Positions 38,407-47,335 of a DNA stretch of 64,000 nt are shown here, piece after piece. The position numbers were made by a program, and so were the translations under genes. The stretch lies in contig NZ_PRDW01000003.1 of NCBI RefSeq assembly GCF_002927045.1, positions 186,001 to 250,000 of the forward strand, written 5' to 3'. The stretch is from Mycetohabitans endofungorum. Its GTDB lineage: Bacteria > Pseudomonadota > Gammaproteobacteria > Burkholderiales > Burkholderiaceae. The stretch's first letter is position 1; the number at the start of each line of letters is the position of its first letter. The notes under the pieces are model-generated. The model ran no database searches. It was not told the origin of the DNA and saw only the letters and a list, made by a program, of their open reading frames with translations.

Positions 38407-39186
38407 ATGCACGTGATTCGCTCGACGCTGTTCTTCATATACTTGATCGTTTATACGATCCCGTATGCATGCGCCTGCTTCATTGTTTTCCCGTTCCTGA
38501 ACGCACACCAGCGCTATCGGATGGCCGTCGGCTGGTGCCGCTCGACGCTGTGGACGCTGCGGCACCTGGTCGGCGCGAGTTGGCGCATCGAAGGCCTGGA
38601 CAACCTGCCCGACGGCCCGGCCGTGCTGCTGCCCAAGCACCAGTCTGCGTGGGAAACGCTGGCCTTCCCGGCAATCATGCCGCGTCCGTTGTGCTATGTC
38701 TTCAAGCGCGAGCTGCTGTACGTGCCATTTTTTGGCTGGGCCCTCGGAATGCTGAAGATGGTGCACATCGATCGCAACAAGGGGCACAGCGCGTTCAAGT
38801 CGGTAATTCGGCAGGGCAAGGAACGGATGGCAGAGGGCTCATGGGTGATCATGTTCCCGGAAGGCACACGGGTGCCGGTGGGCAAGCGTGGCAAGTATAA
38901 GACCGGCGGCACGCGCTTCGCGGTCGCTGCCGGGGTGCCCGTGGTGCCGATAGCGCACAATGCCGGACACGTGTGGCCGCGCAACTCCTTTCTCAAATTT
39001 CCGGGTATAGTCACAGTGTCGATCGGCAAGCCCATCGACACCCGCAACCTGAACGCTGACGAAGTCATGGCGCGCGTCGAGGAATGGATCGAAACTGAGA
39101 TGCGCCGCATCGATCCGCATGCGTATCCTGCGCAGGACGAAACGCCGGTGTATGCCAAACGCGCGTCGTCGTCCGACGCGGTCTGA
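38407..39186 (+). CDS. plsC: 1-acyl-sn-glycerol-3-phosphate acyltransferase
   Basis: A 259-residue membrane-associated enzyme that converts lysophosphatidate to phosphatidate. An N-terminal membrane segment (residues 5-32) precedes the acyltransferase motifs KHQSAWET (catalytic H; here the usual Asp position is Glu), FPEGTR and the block VPVVPIAHNAGHVWP. The C-terminal ~25 residues are basic and polar. It follows gmhB after 43 bases. Confidence 0.9.
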   Translation: MHVIRSTLFFIYLIVYTIPYACACFIVFPFLNAHQRYRMAVGWCRSTLWTLRHLVGASWRIEGLDNLPDGPAVLLPKHQSAWETLAFPAIMPRPLCYVFKRELLYVPFFGWALGMLKMVHIDRNKGHSAFKSVIRQGKERMAEGSWVIMFPEGTRVPVGKRGKYKTGGTRFAVAAGVPVVPIAHNAGHVWPRNSFLKFPGIVTVSIGKPIDTRNLNADEVMARVEEWIETEMRRIDPHAYPAQDETPVYAKRASSSDAV

Positions 39187-39241
39187 ACGCGCTCCGATAC
39201 GCAGCGACCCGCGCAGCGACACCCAATCGAACCCGATAGCC

Positions 39242-40315
39242 ATGGCTCACGCGCCCTTGCCGCGCCGCACGGCGCTCGATTCGAGTCAACTCGACCTGCC
39301 GCTGTTCGACAGCGGCAACGCGTTGCCGGGCCTATTCGTCGAAGTCCCGGCCAGGCCATGGCCCAACTGTGTGGCGGCGCCCGCCAGCGACGCCTGCTCG
39401 CCCCGGCCCGGCGCCGAATCGATGCAGCCACCGTCGACGCCGTTGCCCTCGTTACCGCCGGTGGAGCCAGTGGAGCCGCTTGCCACGCTGTTGCCACCGT
39501 TGAGCCCGTCTTCCGGCCCGTCAAGCGTGACACCAGCGCCATCACTGCCAACGGGCGCCATGCCGCGCAACGAGGCTCAGCTGCCAGACGGCAGCCAGCT
39601 GCGCTGCGTGTACCTCGGTTCGCACCGGCTCGATTATCGGCTCAAGCGTTCCGCGCGACGCACCATCGGATTCTCGATCGACGGCAACGGACTGGCCGTC
39701 ACCGCACCACGCTGGACCACGCTGACCGATATCGAGGCGGCGCTTGCCGACAAACAGCGCTGGATCTTCGCCAAGCTGGCCGAGTGGCAAACGCGCACGG
39801 AACAACGCGCGCTGCCGCGGATCGTCTGGACTGATGGAGTGAGCTTGCCCTACTTGGGCAAGCCGTTGACTGTCGCCGTCACGTCGTCAAGCGGCACACT
39901 GTGGCATGACCCCGAACGGGCCGTGCTCGAGCTGGGCTTGCCGCCGGATGCGCACGCGCAGCAGATCAAGGATCGTGTACAAGGCTGGCTGCAGCAGGAA
40001 GCCCGACGCCTGTTCGGCGAGCGACTCGATCTCTATGCGCAACGCCTCGGCGTGCGACATAGCGCGTACGCGCTGTCATCGGCGGCAACCCGTTGGGGGA
40101 GCTGCTCGAGCGACGGCAAAATCCGGCTGAACTGGCGCTTGATTCATTTTCCGCTGTCGATCGTCGACTATGTCGTCGCGCACGAACTTGCGCATTTGCG
40201 TGAAATGAACCACAGTTCGCGTTTCTGGGATACGGTCGCATCGATCTTCCCGGAATTCCGCGAGGCGCGTAGCTCGCTAAAGAACCATCCGCTGGAGCTG
40301 CTGCCCACGCTGTGA
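39242..40315 (+). CDS. M48/DUF45-type zinc metallopeptidase-like protein (YgjP)
   Basis: A 357-residue protein starting MAHAPLPRRTALDSS. Residues ~60-115 are a long Pro/Ser-rich, probably disordered extension. The C-terminal part carries the DUF45 signature: RWGSCSSDGKIRLNWRL, then VVAHELAHLREMNHSSRFW with the HExxH-type zinc site and a downstream His. Its substrate is unknown. It follows plsC after 55 bases and precedes gloA. Confidence 0.85.
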   Translation: MAHAPLPRRTALDSSQLDLPLFDSGNALPGLFVEVPARPWPNCVAAPASDACSPRPGAESMQPPSTPLPSLPPVEPVEPLATLLPPLSPSSGPSSVTPAPSLPTGAMPRNEAQLPDGSQLRCVYLGSHRLDYRLKRSARRTIGFSIDGNGLAVTAPRWTTLTDIEAALADKQRWIFAKLAEWQTRTEQRALPRIVWTDGVSLPYLGKPLTVAVTSSSGTLWHDPERAVLELGLPPDAHAQQIKDRVQGWLQQEARRLFGERLDLYAQRLGVRHSAYALSSAATRWGSCSSDGKIRLNWRLIHFPLSIVDYVVAHELAHLREMNHSSRFWDTVASIFPEFREARSSLKNHPLELLPTL

Positions 40316-40451
40316 GGCTCACCAGCGCGTTTAGCCGCATCGCGCAAAGCCGTGCTGCACGGGTTAAAATCTCCGCCGTATCGCGCCGTGCCAGTCGTAT
40401 GGCGCTGTTATTGTGCCCCCGCAACCTCCTCGACATTTCAAGGATTCCGTC

Positions 40452-40841
40452 ATGCGCCTTCTTCATACGATGCTTCGAGTCGGCAACCTGGAGCGATCGC
40501 TGGACTTCTACACGAACGTGCTGGGCATGCAGTTGCTGCGCAAGCATGACTATCCGGAAGGCCGCTTCACGCTTGCGTTCGTTGGCTACGGCAACGAGGA
40601 CGACCATACGGTAATCGAGTTGACCCATAATTGGGACACTTCGGCCTATGAGCCGGGCACTGGCTTTGGCCATCTGGCGATTGCCGTGGACAACGCACGC
40701 GAGGCATGCGACGCAGTGCGCGCCAAGGGCGGCAAGGTCACGCGCGAGGCAGGCCCGATGAAGCATGGCACCACGGTGATCGCCTTCGTCGAGGATCCAG
40801 ATGGCTACAAAATCGAGTTCATCGAGAAAAAACGTCCTTAA
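40452..40841 (+). CDS. gloA: Lactoylglutathione lyase (glyoxalase I)
   Basis: A 129-residue enzyme that turns the methylglyoxal-glutathione adduct into lactoylglutathione. The metal ligands are H5, E56, H74 and E122, matching the E. coli enzyme. The start [11 protein letters not shown] was chosen because His5 must be near the N-terminus. The reading frame and length are normal. It is the last intact core gene before the variable junction. Confidence 0.95.
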   Translation: MRLLHTMLRVGNLERSLDFYTNVLGMQLLRKHDYPEGRFTLAFVGYGNEDDHTVIELTHNWDTSAYEPGTGFGHLAIAVDNAREACDAVRAKGGKVTREAGPMKHGTTVIAFVEDPDGYKIEFIEKKRP

Positions 40842-40846
40842 TCCAG

Positions 40847-40948
40847 ATGGCTGTTACCGCCGCGTCAGTCCGCAAGCCGCTTGATGCCTTCGCCATCGCG
40901 TTGCTGGTGGTGGCGGGTCTGACAGGCACCATCCATGTGACCGAGTAG
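40847..40948 (+). pseudogene. EamA/DMT-type transporter, N-terminal fragment
   Basis: The 33-residue stretch MAVTAASVRKPLDAFAIALL, followed by VVAGLTGTIHVTE and a stop, begins like the drug/metabolite transporters often found next to gloA in Burkholderia. It breaks off after the first hydrophobic stretch. It marks the left edge of a deletion or insertion. Confidence 0.45.
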
Positions 40949-40952
40949 ACGC

Positions 40953-41090
40953 TCGGGCCGTCGTCGGCATCGTGTATCGTTGACCAACCGCAAAAGCAAC
41001 GCCAGCGCCTTGTTGAACGCGAAGCGGCACGAGCCGACGAAGTTCGCCAAATGCTCATGGATCAATTCCCGCAGGTGGTTGACGCAACTT
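40953..41090 (-). pseudogene. TnpB-like (IS200/IS605 OrfB) N-terminal fragment
   Basis: The reverse strand encodes NHLRELIHEHLANFVGSCRF followed by AFNKALALL. This resembles the start of IS605-family TnpB, where F-x-G-x-CR-(F/Y)-x-(F/Y)N is conserved. Nothing of the RuvC or zinc-finger core follows. It is probably a transposon scar in the broken region. Confidence 0.35.
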
Positions 41091-41095
41091 AATCG

Positions 41096-41134
41096 CCTAA
41101 TTAAACCAAACTCATTAAACTTAGTTTAATTAGG
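41096..41134. promoter_or_regulatory. 11-bp inverted repeat, putative antitoxin operator
   Basis: CCTAATTAAAC (41096-41106) and GTTTAATTAGG (41124-41134) are perfect reverse complements across a 17-base spacer. The AT-rich palindrome ends six bases before the antitoxin start. Phd/YefM antitoxins bind such palindromes and repress their own operon. Confidence 0.5.
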
Positions 41135-41139
41135 TGATT

Positions 41140-41391
41140 ATGCACACATACAACATTCACGACGCCAAGACGCACCTGTCGTGACTCATTGATCAAGCGG
41201 TGCACGGCGGCGAACCGTTTGTGATCGCCAAAGCCGGCAAGCCGCTGATCAAAGTCGTGCTGCTCGAACTCCCGGCACCTGTTCGATGCAATCGAATTGG
41301 CTTTCTGAAGGGACAGATTAGCGTGCCGGCTGGCTTCGACACGATGGGTGCCGCAGACATTGAACAATTGTTTGACGGTAACGCTGAATGA
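41140..41391 (+). pseudogene. Phd/YefM-type antitoxin with in-frame stop
   Basis: The frame MHTYNIHDAKTHLS is followed by a TGA, then LIDQAVHGGEPFVIAKAGKP and the tail. In intact relatives the residue after HLS is usually Arg, so CGA has probably become TGA. The remainder keeps the antitoxin fold and ends at TGA 41389-41391, overlapping the toxin ATG. The product would stop at residue 14 unless the stop is read through. Confidence 0.65.
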
Positions 41392-41787
41392 AGGTGCTTT
41401 TGGATACTCACCTAATTCTGTGGGCAGCCGCCGACGCACCCGAACTGCCGGCCGCGGCGCGCGCTACTCGATGATCCGGCCTGCACGCCGCTTTTTAGCG
41501 TCGCGAGCCTATGAGAGATTGTGGCCAAACGCGGCTTGGCCCGCGCCGATTTTCAGGTCGAGCCGCGCGTGCTGCGTCGCAGCCTGCTTGACGTTGGCTA
41601 TGAGGAACTGCCGATCGTGACTGCGCACGCGTTGGAGCTCGAACATCTACCGCCCATCCACCGCGATCCGTTCGATCGGATTTTGATCGCGCAAGCCGTT
41701 GCCGAAGGCGTACCGCTTGTAACGCATGATGCGATGATTGCAAAGCACCCTAGCCCGCGATCCGGCTTGTCTGAGGTAGACTGTTAA
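41388..41787 (+). pseudogene. VapC-type PIN-domain toxin, disrupted
   Basis: An ATG overlaps the antitoxin stop. The translation begins MKVLLDTHLILWAAADAPEL, with the first PIN aspartate, but shifts frame near 41465. The alternative frame shows PACTPLFSVASL, then TGA where Trp is expected, and EIVAKRGLARADF. The tail DPFDRILIAQAVAEGVPLVT carries the third acidic motif. It is therefore a broken RNase toxin, destroyed by at least one frameshift and one nonsense codon. Confidence 0.65.
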
Positions 41788-42156
41788 GGGTTGCGCCATG
41801 TCCAGCCAACCCATCAACTCGCTTCGCGCCGCCCGCGCATGATACTTTGCGGTTTTTCCGCGCAGCTAGATCTGAAACAGTCCCCTGAAAGTCCGAACAC
41901 AGTCTCCCACTTACAATGGCAGGTAGGCATAAGACTGTGCGAAATAGGTTGTTCCAAGCCTGAATCGCAGCGTAAACGTCACAGAAAGTGTGAAAGCCAT
42001 TCTCAACACGTTGCTGACACTTCTACTTAAATGCCTCCAAACGCCCTAATCAACGGTACGTTTGTCAGAAACACTTGAATACTGTTAACCAAAGCGCTTG
42101 ACCATGCTCATCAAAATCGCCAATATGCCTGCATCTTCCGGCGGACTATTTTTCTC
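41788..42156. other. AT-rich intergenic stretch
   Basis: About 370 bases after the toxin remnant. No frame resembles a known protein, and no RNA gene or terminator is clear. It belongs to the variable junction between gloA and rsmA. Confidence 0.35.
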
Positions 42157-43050
42157 TTACAGTCTTGCTGAACCTGACGCTTCAGGCCCCTTTGCCGAGC
42201 GCTTGGCTGTTCTCCCCAGATTTCCAGAGGTCATGGGTTTATTCCCATGAGTAGAAAGGCTTGCTATAAGCTGATACCCCACCTTATTTTCATCAATTAA
42301 ATTTTTTAAAGCTCTAGCCAGATGATTGTGAACCGATTTGTTAATTTGCTGAGCTTTTTTCAAGGGTATGTTTTTTATAGAAACTTGGGTTCCCTTGGGA
42401 CCCAAGCCAATTGAAACCGCCCTATTCTCAGCCTTTACATTTACACCGATATCTATTTTTCCTTTTTCCCCTTCAGTGATATTTTCGCTCCCCTTTATAT
42501 TGGATTCAACCTTTTCCCTCAATAAATCCAAAAAACTTGATTTTTCTTCGCCACCGCCAAAATTTTTTACATAAAATTCAACCAAATGAGAATTATCATC
42601 TTTGAAGTAATTCTCGTACACATATCTTATACCGTTGCTCAATCCATAATAACCTTTTCCATTACCCCTACTACTTTCCTCAATGTTAGATTCGTTTAAT
42701 ATTTCAAACTCATTTTCCGTCATAGCCCTAAAAAATGAAGTTGCAGATTCAAATGAATTTGCTTCTAAATTTTTATCTATACTCAAAATTTTTTCCTTTA
42801 GTTTCGCTTCCGACAAATTGGCATAAGAACCTTCTTGCCGAACGGTCAACTCGCCGATCGCTCCCTTCTCTTCATAAGACGCAGTGTCTTCAGAAAAGCC
42901 CGGATGTCGTCGGTTTGAGAAAAATTTTTGAACAGCCTGAGCACCAGGTACAGCTGGTTCAGTAACTTCATCATCAAGCTGGTCAGAGACATCATCCCGG
43001 CGCTTTAGCTTCGCTTTGGCCTGGTTTGATTGAGAAAATTTTTTTGGCAT
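42157..43050 (-). CDS. AT-rich hypothetical protein, candidate secreted effector or toxin
   Basis: A 297-residue protein starting MPKKFSQSNQAKAKLKRRDD, with GAGGT upstream of the ATG. The first ~60 residues are polar and basic or acidic, likely disordered. The centre (SFFRAMTENEFEILN, GYYGLSNGIRYVYENYFKDD, NSHLVEFYVKNF) weakly recalls the 'FR...E...GY.G...Y...HLVEF' layout seen in ADP-ribosyltransferase-like toxin domains. The C-terminus is Ser/Gly/Lys-rich. No signal peptide is seen. The low GC content and lysine-rich codon use set it apart from its neighbours, so it was probably acquired. Its function is unproven. Confidence 0.55.
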   Translation of the reverse strand: MPKKFSQSNQAKAKLKRRDDVSDQLDDEVTEPAVPGAQAVQKFFSNRRHPGFSEDTASYEEKGAIGELTVRQEGSYANLSEAKLKEKILSIDKNLEANSFESATSFFRAMTENEFEILNESNIEESSRGNGKGYYGLSNGIRYVYENYFKDDNSHLVEFYVKNFGGGEEKSSFLDLLREKVESNIKGSENITEGEKGKIDIGVNVKAENRAVSIGLGPKGTQVSIKNIPLKKAQQINKSVHNHLARALKNLIDENKVGYQLIASLSTHGNKPMTSGNLGRTAKRSAKGPEASGSARL

Positions 43051-43113
43051 TATTTACCTCATTTTTATAACTGTAAGACAGGAAGCGCAACATGACAATA
43101 AATGCCGCTATAA

Positions 43114-43314
43114 TTAAAATTTAATCCATGTTGCCGACATGTCACCATCAAGGCGGCAACCTTTATTTATTAAAAACATAATTGTGAGATTATTTGTATA
43201 AATTTTTCGAGAACCGTCGTAAAGATATTCCGAAATTTCCTTCGGATTTGGCTCGGTATACGGACGCCTAGCCTTTTTCTGTTGACTGGACTTCTGGCTA
43301 TAAAATTTAACCAT
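43114..43314 (-). CDS. AT-rich small hypothetical protein
   Basis: A 66-residue frame starting MVKFYSQKSSQQKKARRPYT, preceded by GAGGTG at a good distance. Its start resembles that of the larger neighbour (a basic, Ser/Gln/Lys-rich tract after MxK-F-SQ), and the leader sequences are alike. It may be a truncated duplicate or a separate small protein. No domain is recognised. Confidence 0.35.
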   Translation of the reverse strand: MVKFYSQKSSQQKKARRPYTEPNPKEISEYLYDGSRKIYTNNLTIMFLINKGCRLDGDMSATWIKF

Positions 43315-43504
43315 AATTCACCTCGTTGACAGCCTATGTATATGTAACCTCTTAGACGACACAAATCGCGTTGCCTTAACCTATTAATTTTTGTGGTGAA
43401 AAATCCGAATAGGCTGTCACAGCCAACCCCATTCCGCTGTCGGTGCCATCTGTGTTATTGGAACGCTCCTTGCACTGCAGATGCGAAAAGGAAGTATCCG
43501 CTCG

Positions 43505-43831
43505 TCAACCAGCATCGTCAACAGAGGCTTTCACCTCGGTCACTTTCTTAACGCCCACCGGCACCTGCACACCGATCTTCCTCCATTCATCTTGATTCTT
43601 GTTAATTACCCAGGACAGCACCTTATGCGTCTTTTCATCAAGCAGCCCACTCACATGAGCCGTCGGCGGTTCGTCAGGATTTGTGTACTCGCAGGTCACC
43701 GCCAGACGTGCCAGTTGCACCTGCTTCACGTCCTTCAGTGATGTCAGTACTTTATCCACCAGCACCCGCTTGAACGGCAGCGACTTGTCGTAATCCTCCC
43801 ACGACTGTGCCACCGATGGCATAAGTTGCAT
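43505..43831 (-). CDS. Orphan hypothetical protein downstream of rsmA, start uncertain
   Basis: A frame ending at 43505 carries protein-like sequence: SWEDYDKSLPFKRVLVDKVL, LTSLKDVKQVQLARLAVTCE, GLLDEKTHKVLSWVINKNQD and a C-terminal EVKASVDDAG. I chose the ATG at 43831 as a minimum start. The same frame stays open through the 3' end of rsmA (to 44086), so the protein could be 5'-truncated. The family is unknown. No signal peptide is seen in the part that reads well. Confidence 0.4.
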   Translation of the reverse strand: MQLMPSVAQSWEDYDKSLPFKRVLVDKVLTSLKDVKQVQLARLAVTCEYTNPDEPPTAHVSGLLDEKTHKVLSWVINKNQDEWRKIGVQVPVGVKKVTEVKASVDDAG

Positions 43832-43937
43832 ATTCAGCGCTGGCTGTTCCTTTTCAGCCTGGGGTGGAAATGAGCCTTCGGCCCTGCCATTCGACAGGCC
43901 GTCACGGCACGCCGCACGAAGCGGGCAGACAAGCGTG

Positions 43938-44798
43938 TCAACGCGTCGATTGAGGATCCGACGCACCGGCCGCGCCCACGCTACCCATCGAGCCTGCACC
44001 GGCGTCAACCTGCTGTGCCAGCACGACGTACTCAAGCACCGGCACATCCTCGGCACGACGCGCGAGATCAAAACCGAGCGCGTCAAAATCGACTCGACTC
44101 CGATAGGCCGCCAGCGTATTGCGCAACATTTTGCGACGCTGCGAAAACGCGGCCGTCACAACTTCGCCAAGGCGGACGATATCGACCGGCGGCACATCGC
44201 CGGCGGCGCGCGGAATCATCCGCACCACCGCTGAGGTCACCTTCGGCGCCGGCTCGAACGACTCAGGCGGCACCTCGATCAGTTTGTCGATCGCATACCG
44301 ATACTGCAGCATCACGGTCAGGCGGCTGTAGTCCTTGCTCCCCGGCTCAGCAATCATCCGCTCAACCACTTCGTCCTGCAGCATGAAGTGCTGGTCAATC
44401 ACATCATCGGCAAACGACGCGAGGTGGAACAACAGCGGACTCGAGATGTTATACGGCAGGTTCCCGACCACACGGAGCGACGCGCCGATATGCGCCGAAT
44501 CAGCCAGTGAAGCGAAGTCGAACGCCAGCGCGTCGCCTGCATGCAACACGAGCCGGCTGCCAAAACGCTGCTGCAGCCGCGCGATCAGGTCGCGATCAAG
44601 CTCGACCGCATGCAATGTTTGCACGCGCTCGAGTAGCGGCGCGGTCAATGCGCCCAGGCCTGGGCCGATCTCCACGAGCCGATCCGCGGGTTGCGGACGG
44701 ATCGCCTCCACGATTGCGTCGATCACGCCCGTGTCGACAAGGAAATTCTGGCCAAAGCGCTTGCGCGCAAAGTGGCCTTGGTGCTGACGATGACTCAT
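43938..44798 (-). CDS. rsmA: 16S rRNA dimethyladenosine transferase RsmA (KsgA)
   Basis: A 286-residue methyltransferase that dimethylates A1518 and A1519 of 16S rRNA. The N-terminus [15 protein letters not shown], motif [12 protein letters not shown] and motif [16 protein letters not shown] are all present. It is the third gene of the lptD-surA-pdxA-rsmA block and lies 84 bases after pdxA. The C-terminal ~30 residues are variable and overlap a second open frame. Confidence 0.95.
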   Translation of the reverse strand: MSHRQHQGHFARKRFGQNFLVDTGVIDAIVEAIRPQPADRLVEIGPGLGALTAPLLERVQTLHAVELDRDLIARLQQRFGSRLVLHAGDALAFDFASLADSAHIGASLRVVGNLPYNISSPLLFHLASFADDVIDQHFMLQDEVVERMIAEPGSKDYSRLTVMLQYRYAIDKLIEVPPESFEPAPKVTSAVVRMIPRAAGDVPPVDIVRLGEVVTAAFSQRRKMLRNTLAAYRSRVDFDALGFDLARRAEDVPVLEYVVLAQQVDAGAGSMGSVGAAGASDPQSTR

Positions 44799-44881
44799 GA
44801 AGCAGCTCGTTTCGAATCAGATGCATGGCGACGGCCAGCGCGATGCCTGGCGCGCCGCCGCGTTCAGCGGGTTACGCGGCG

Positions 44882-45889
44882 TTAGCGGCCTGCCGCCGCG
44901 TGCCGTCGATGGCAAGCCATCGACACAGCGGTATCGATCGCCGCAATCAAACTGCCGCAATCGGCGCGGCCGGTGCCCGCCAGGTCGAGCGCCGTGCCAT
45001 GATCGACGGAGGTGCGCACGATCGGCAGTCCCAGCGTGACGTTGATGCCCTCACCGAACGTGGCAAACTTGAGCACCGGCAAGCCCTGGTCGTGGTACAT
45101 CGCCAACACGCAATCGGCATCGCGCAGGTAGCGCGGCTGGAACAGCGTATCGGCCGGATACGGCCCGCGTGCGTCGATGCCAGATGCGCGCGCGCGCTGC
45201 AATGCCGGTGCGATCACGTCAATTTCCTCGCGGCCCAAATAGCCGTTCTCGCCCGCATGCGGATTGAGGCCCGTGACAAGGATACGCGGCGACGCGATGC
45301 CGAAACGCGCGCGCAAGTCACGATCGACGATTGCCAACGTGTCGACCAGCCCGTCGATGTTCAACGCGTCGGGCACGTCGCGAAGCGCCAGATGCGTGGT
45401 GGCAAGAGCCACGCGCAGCGGCTGCTCGCCGGTGCCGGACAGCATCATCACGACGCGTGGCGTACCGGTACGCTCAGCCAGGTATTCTGTATGGCCGGTG
45501 AACGGCACGCCGGCATCGTTGATCGTGCTTTTTTGCAGTGGCGCGGTGACAATGGCATCGAACGTGCCGTCCAGTGCGCCGTCAATCGCCGCATCCAGCA
45601 GCGCGAGCACATAGCGACCGTTTGCCGCATCCAGCACGCCGGCCACACTCGGCGCGCCGAGCGGCACATCGCGCAGCATGACAGGGGCGCCCGCCCCGGT
45701 CGACCACACGGCAAAATCCACGCCCGCCTGCTTCGCGCGCTCGGCCAGCAGCTGGCGATCGCCGAGCACCGTGAAATGCGCGTCCCCGCGCCAGCGCCCG
45801 ACCTCGCGCGCAAATGCCTGCGCGGTCAACTCCGGACCGACGCCGGCCGGCTCGCCGGTGGTGATCGCAATGCGAACGGGTGTCGTCAC
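44882..45889 (-). CDS. pdxA: 4-hydroxythreonine-4-phosphate dehydrogenase PdxA
   Basis: A 335-residue NAD-dependent enzyme of pyridoxal phosphate synthesis. It starts [20 protein letters not shown] and shows the metal-ligand regions [13 protein letters not shown] and [17 protein letters not shown], plus [15 protein letters not shown]-type sequence ([12 protein letters not shown]). The gap to surA is 17 bases, so it is co-transcribed with it. Confidence 0.95.
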   Translation of the reverse strand: MTTPVRIAITTGEPAGVGPELTAQAFAREVGRWRGDAHFTVLGDRQLLAERAKQAGVDFAVWSTGAGAPVMLRDVPLGAPSVAGVLDAANGRYVLALLDAAIDGALDGTFDAIVTAPLQKSTINDAGVPFTGHTEYLAERTGTPRVVMMLSGTGEQPLRVALATTHLALRDVPDALNIDGLVDTLAIVDRDLRARFGIASPRILVTGLNPHAGENGYLGREEIDVIAPALQRARASGIDARGPYPADTLFQPRYLRDADCVLAMYHDQGLPVLKFATFGEGINVTLGLPIVRTSVDHGTALDLAGTGRADCGSLIAAIDTAVSMACHRRHAAAGR

Positions 45890-45906
45890 GTTCTGCTCCG
45901 CGGGGC

Positions 45907-47265
45907 TCAGGCCGGTCCGTCCAACTTGTACTGCACATACGAGCTGTCACGCAGCTGCCGCAGCCAGTCTGCGTAGGCCTGCTCGGCTTTGCGCTGGCCG
46001 ATCGCCTGCCGCGCGATCTCCTGTTGCTGTGCAACAGAGCCTTGCGCTTCGCGGCGGCCGATCACCTGGACCAGGTGATAACCGTACTCGGTCCGGATCG
46101 GCTGGCTGATTTCGCCATCCTTCAGGTTGTTCATCGCCCGCTCGAATTCCGGCACGGTCTCGCCCGGGCTGATCCATCCCAGGTCTCCTCCCTGCGATGC
46201 GGAACCGTCCTGCGAGTAGGTGCGGGCGAAATTCGCGAAGTCGCCACCTGCGTCGATCTGCGCGCGCAGTTCGACCAGCTTCTGCCGTGCCGCCGGCTCC
46301 GACTGCCCTTCGCCGACCCGGATCAGGATGTGTCGCGCATGCGTTTGCACGAGCTTCGGCGCTTCGCTGCCCGTGCCGCTGGACACCCGGCGATCGACGA
46401 GCCGCACGATCTCGAAGCCTTCCGGCGTGCGCAGCACCTCTGGATTAACCTGCCCCGGACGCAGCTGCGAGGCCGCCTGCGTCATCGCTTCGGGCAACGC
46501 CGACATCGAACGGAATCCAAGGTCGCCGCCGTTGGACGCATCGGGCGCCTGTGAGTTGTCTTTCGCGAGCCGCGCGAATTCCTCGTTCGTCAGGGCGCGC
46601 TTGAGCAAATCCGATGCCTTTCGCCGCGCGGCCTCGATTTCAGTCTGCGGCGCGTTCAGCGCGGCCTTGATCAGGATATGTTCAAAGCGCAGGTCCTGCT
46701 GCACGCGCTGCGTCGGCCCGCGCTGGCTGGCAATATAGTTGGCCACTTCCGCATCCGACACGGTGATCCGGCTGTCCACTTCCTTCTCGCGCAGCTTCGA
46801 GAGCAGCAGCTCGTTGCGCGCATCGGCGCTGAACACCGACCAGGGCACGCCCTCGGCCTCCAGTCGTGCGCGGTACATGTCGAGCGACATGTTGTTCGCC
46901 TGCGCGAGCCGGGTCAGCGTGCGTTGCAGCGTCGCATCGTCGATCACGATGCCGTCGTCCTTGGCCCGCTGCAGCTGGATGCGCTCAAGAACCATTTGAT
47001 TCAGCACCTGCAGCTGCAACTGGTCCGGCGACGGCAACGGCGCGTTCTGCTGCTGCAGGCGGCGTGTGATCAGCTCCATGCGCAAGTCAAGCTCGCGGCG
47101 CGTGATCACGTCGTTGTTCACGACCGCGACAATGCGATCCACCTCCTGTCCGGTCTGATGCGACGGCAACGCTTGCGCGTGCGCACCGTTGAGCGGCGCC
47201 AGCGCGCCGAGCGCGGATAGCGCAAGCACGTACTGCAAAAGTGCCGAGCGTATCGTCTTCATCAT
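45907..47265 (-). CDS. surA: Periplasmic chaperone and peptidyl-prolyl isomerase SurA
   Basis: A 452-residue protein with an N-terminal signal peptide ([20 protein letters not shown], cleaved after AHA). The N-terminal chaperone domain is followed by two parvulin domains, the first around [11 protein letters not shown] and [16 protein letters not shown], the second around [11 protein letters not shown] and [17 protein letters not shown]. SurA escorts outer-membrane proteins such as LptD to the BAM complex. lptD lies directly upstream. Confidence 0.96.
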   Translation of the reverse strand: MMKTIRSALLQYVLALSALGALAPLNGAHAQALPSHQTGQEVDRIVAVVNNDVITRRELDLRMELITRRLQQQNAPLPSPDQLQLQVLNQMVLERIQLQRAKDDGIVIDDATLQRTLTRLAQANNMSLDMYRARLEAEGVPWSVFSADARNELLLSKLREKEVDSRITVSDAEVANYIASQRGPTQRVQQDLRFEHILIKAALNAPQTEIEAARRKASDLLKRALTNEEFARLAKDNSQAPDASNGGDLGFRSMSALPEAMTQAASQLRPGQVNPEVLRTPEGFEIVRLVDRRVSSGTGSEAPKLVQTHARHILIRVGEGQSEPAARQKLVELRAQIDAGGDFANFARTYSQDGSASQGGDLGWISPGETVPEFERAMNNLKDGEISQPIRTEYGYHLVQVIGRREAQGSVAQQQEIARQAIGQRKAEQAYADWLRQLRDSSYVQYKLDGPA

Positions 47266-47335
47266 TCCCACAATTACTCCGTTCAGGTAAAAACCGGCGC
47301 GGGCCGGACACCGTCCGCCACCCACCGACATTGTC

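Noticed and set aside
40858-41060. Possible intact IS200/IS605 element
   Set aside because: Only a TnpB-like N-terminal stretch is visible; no TnpA, ends or target site were found.
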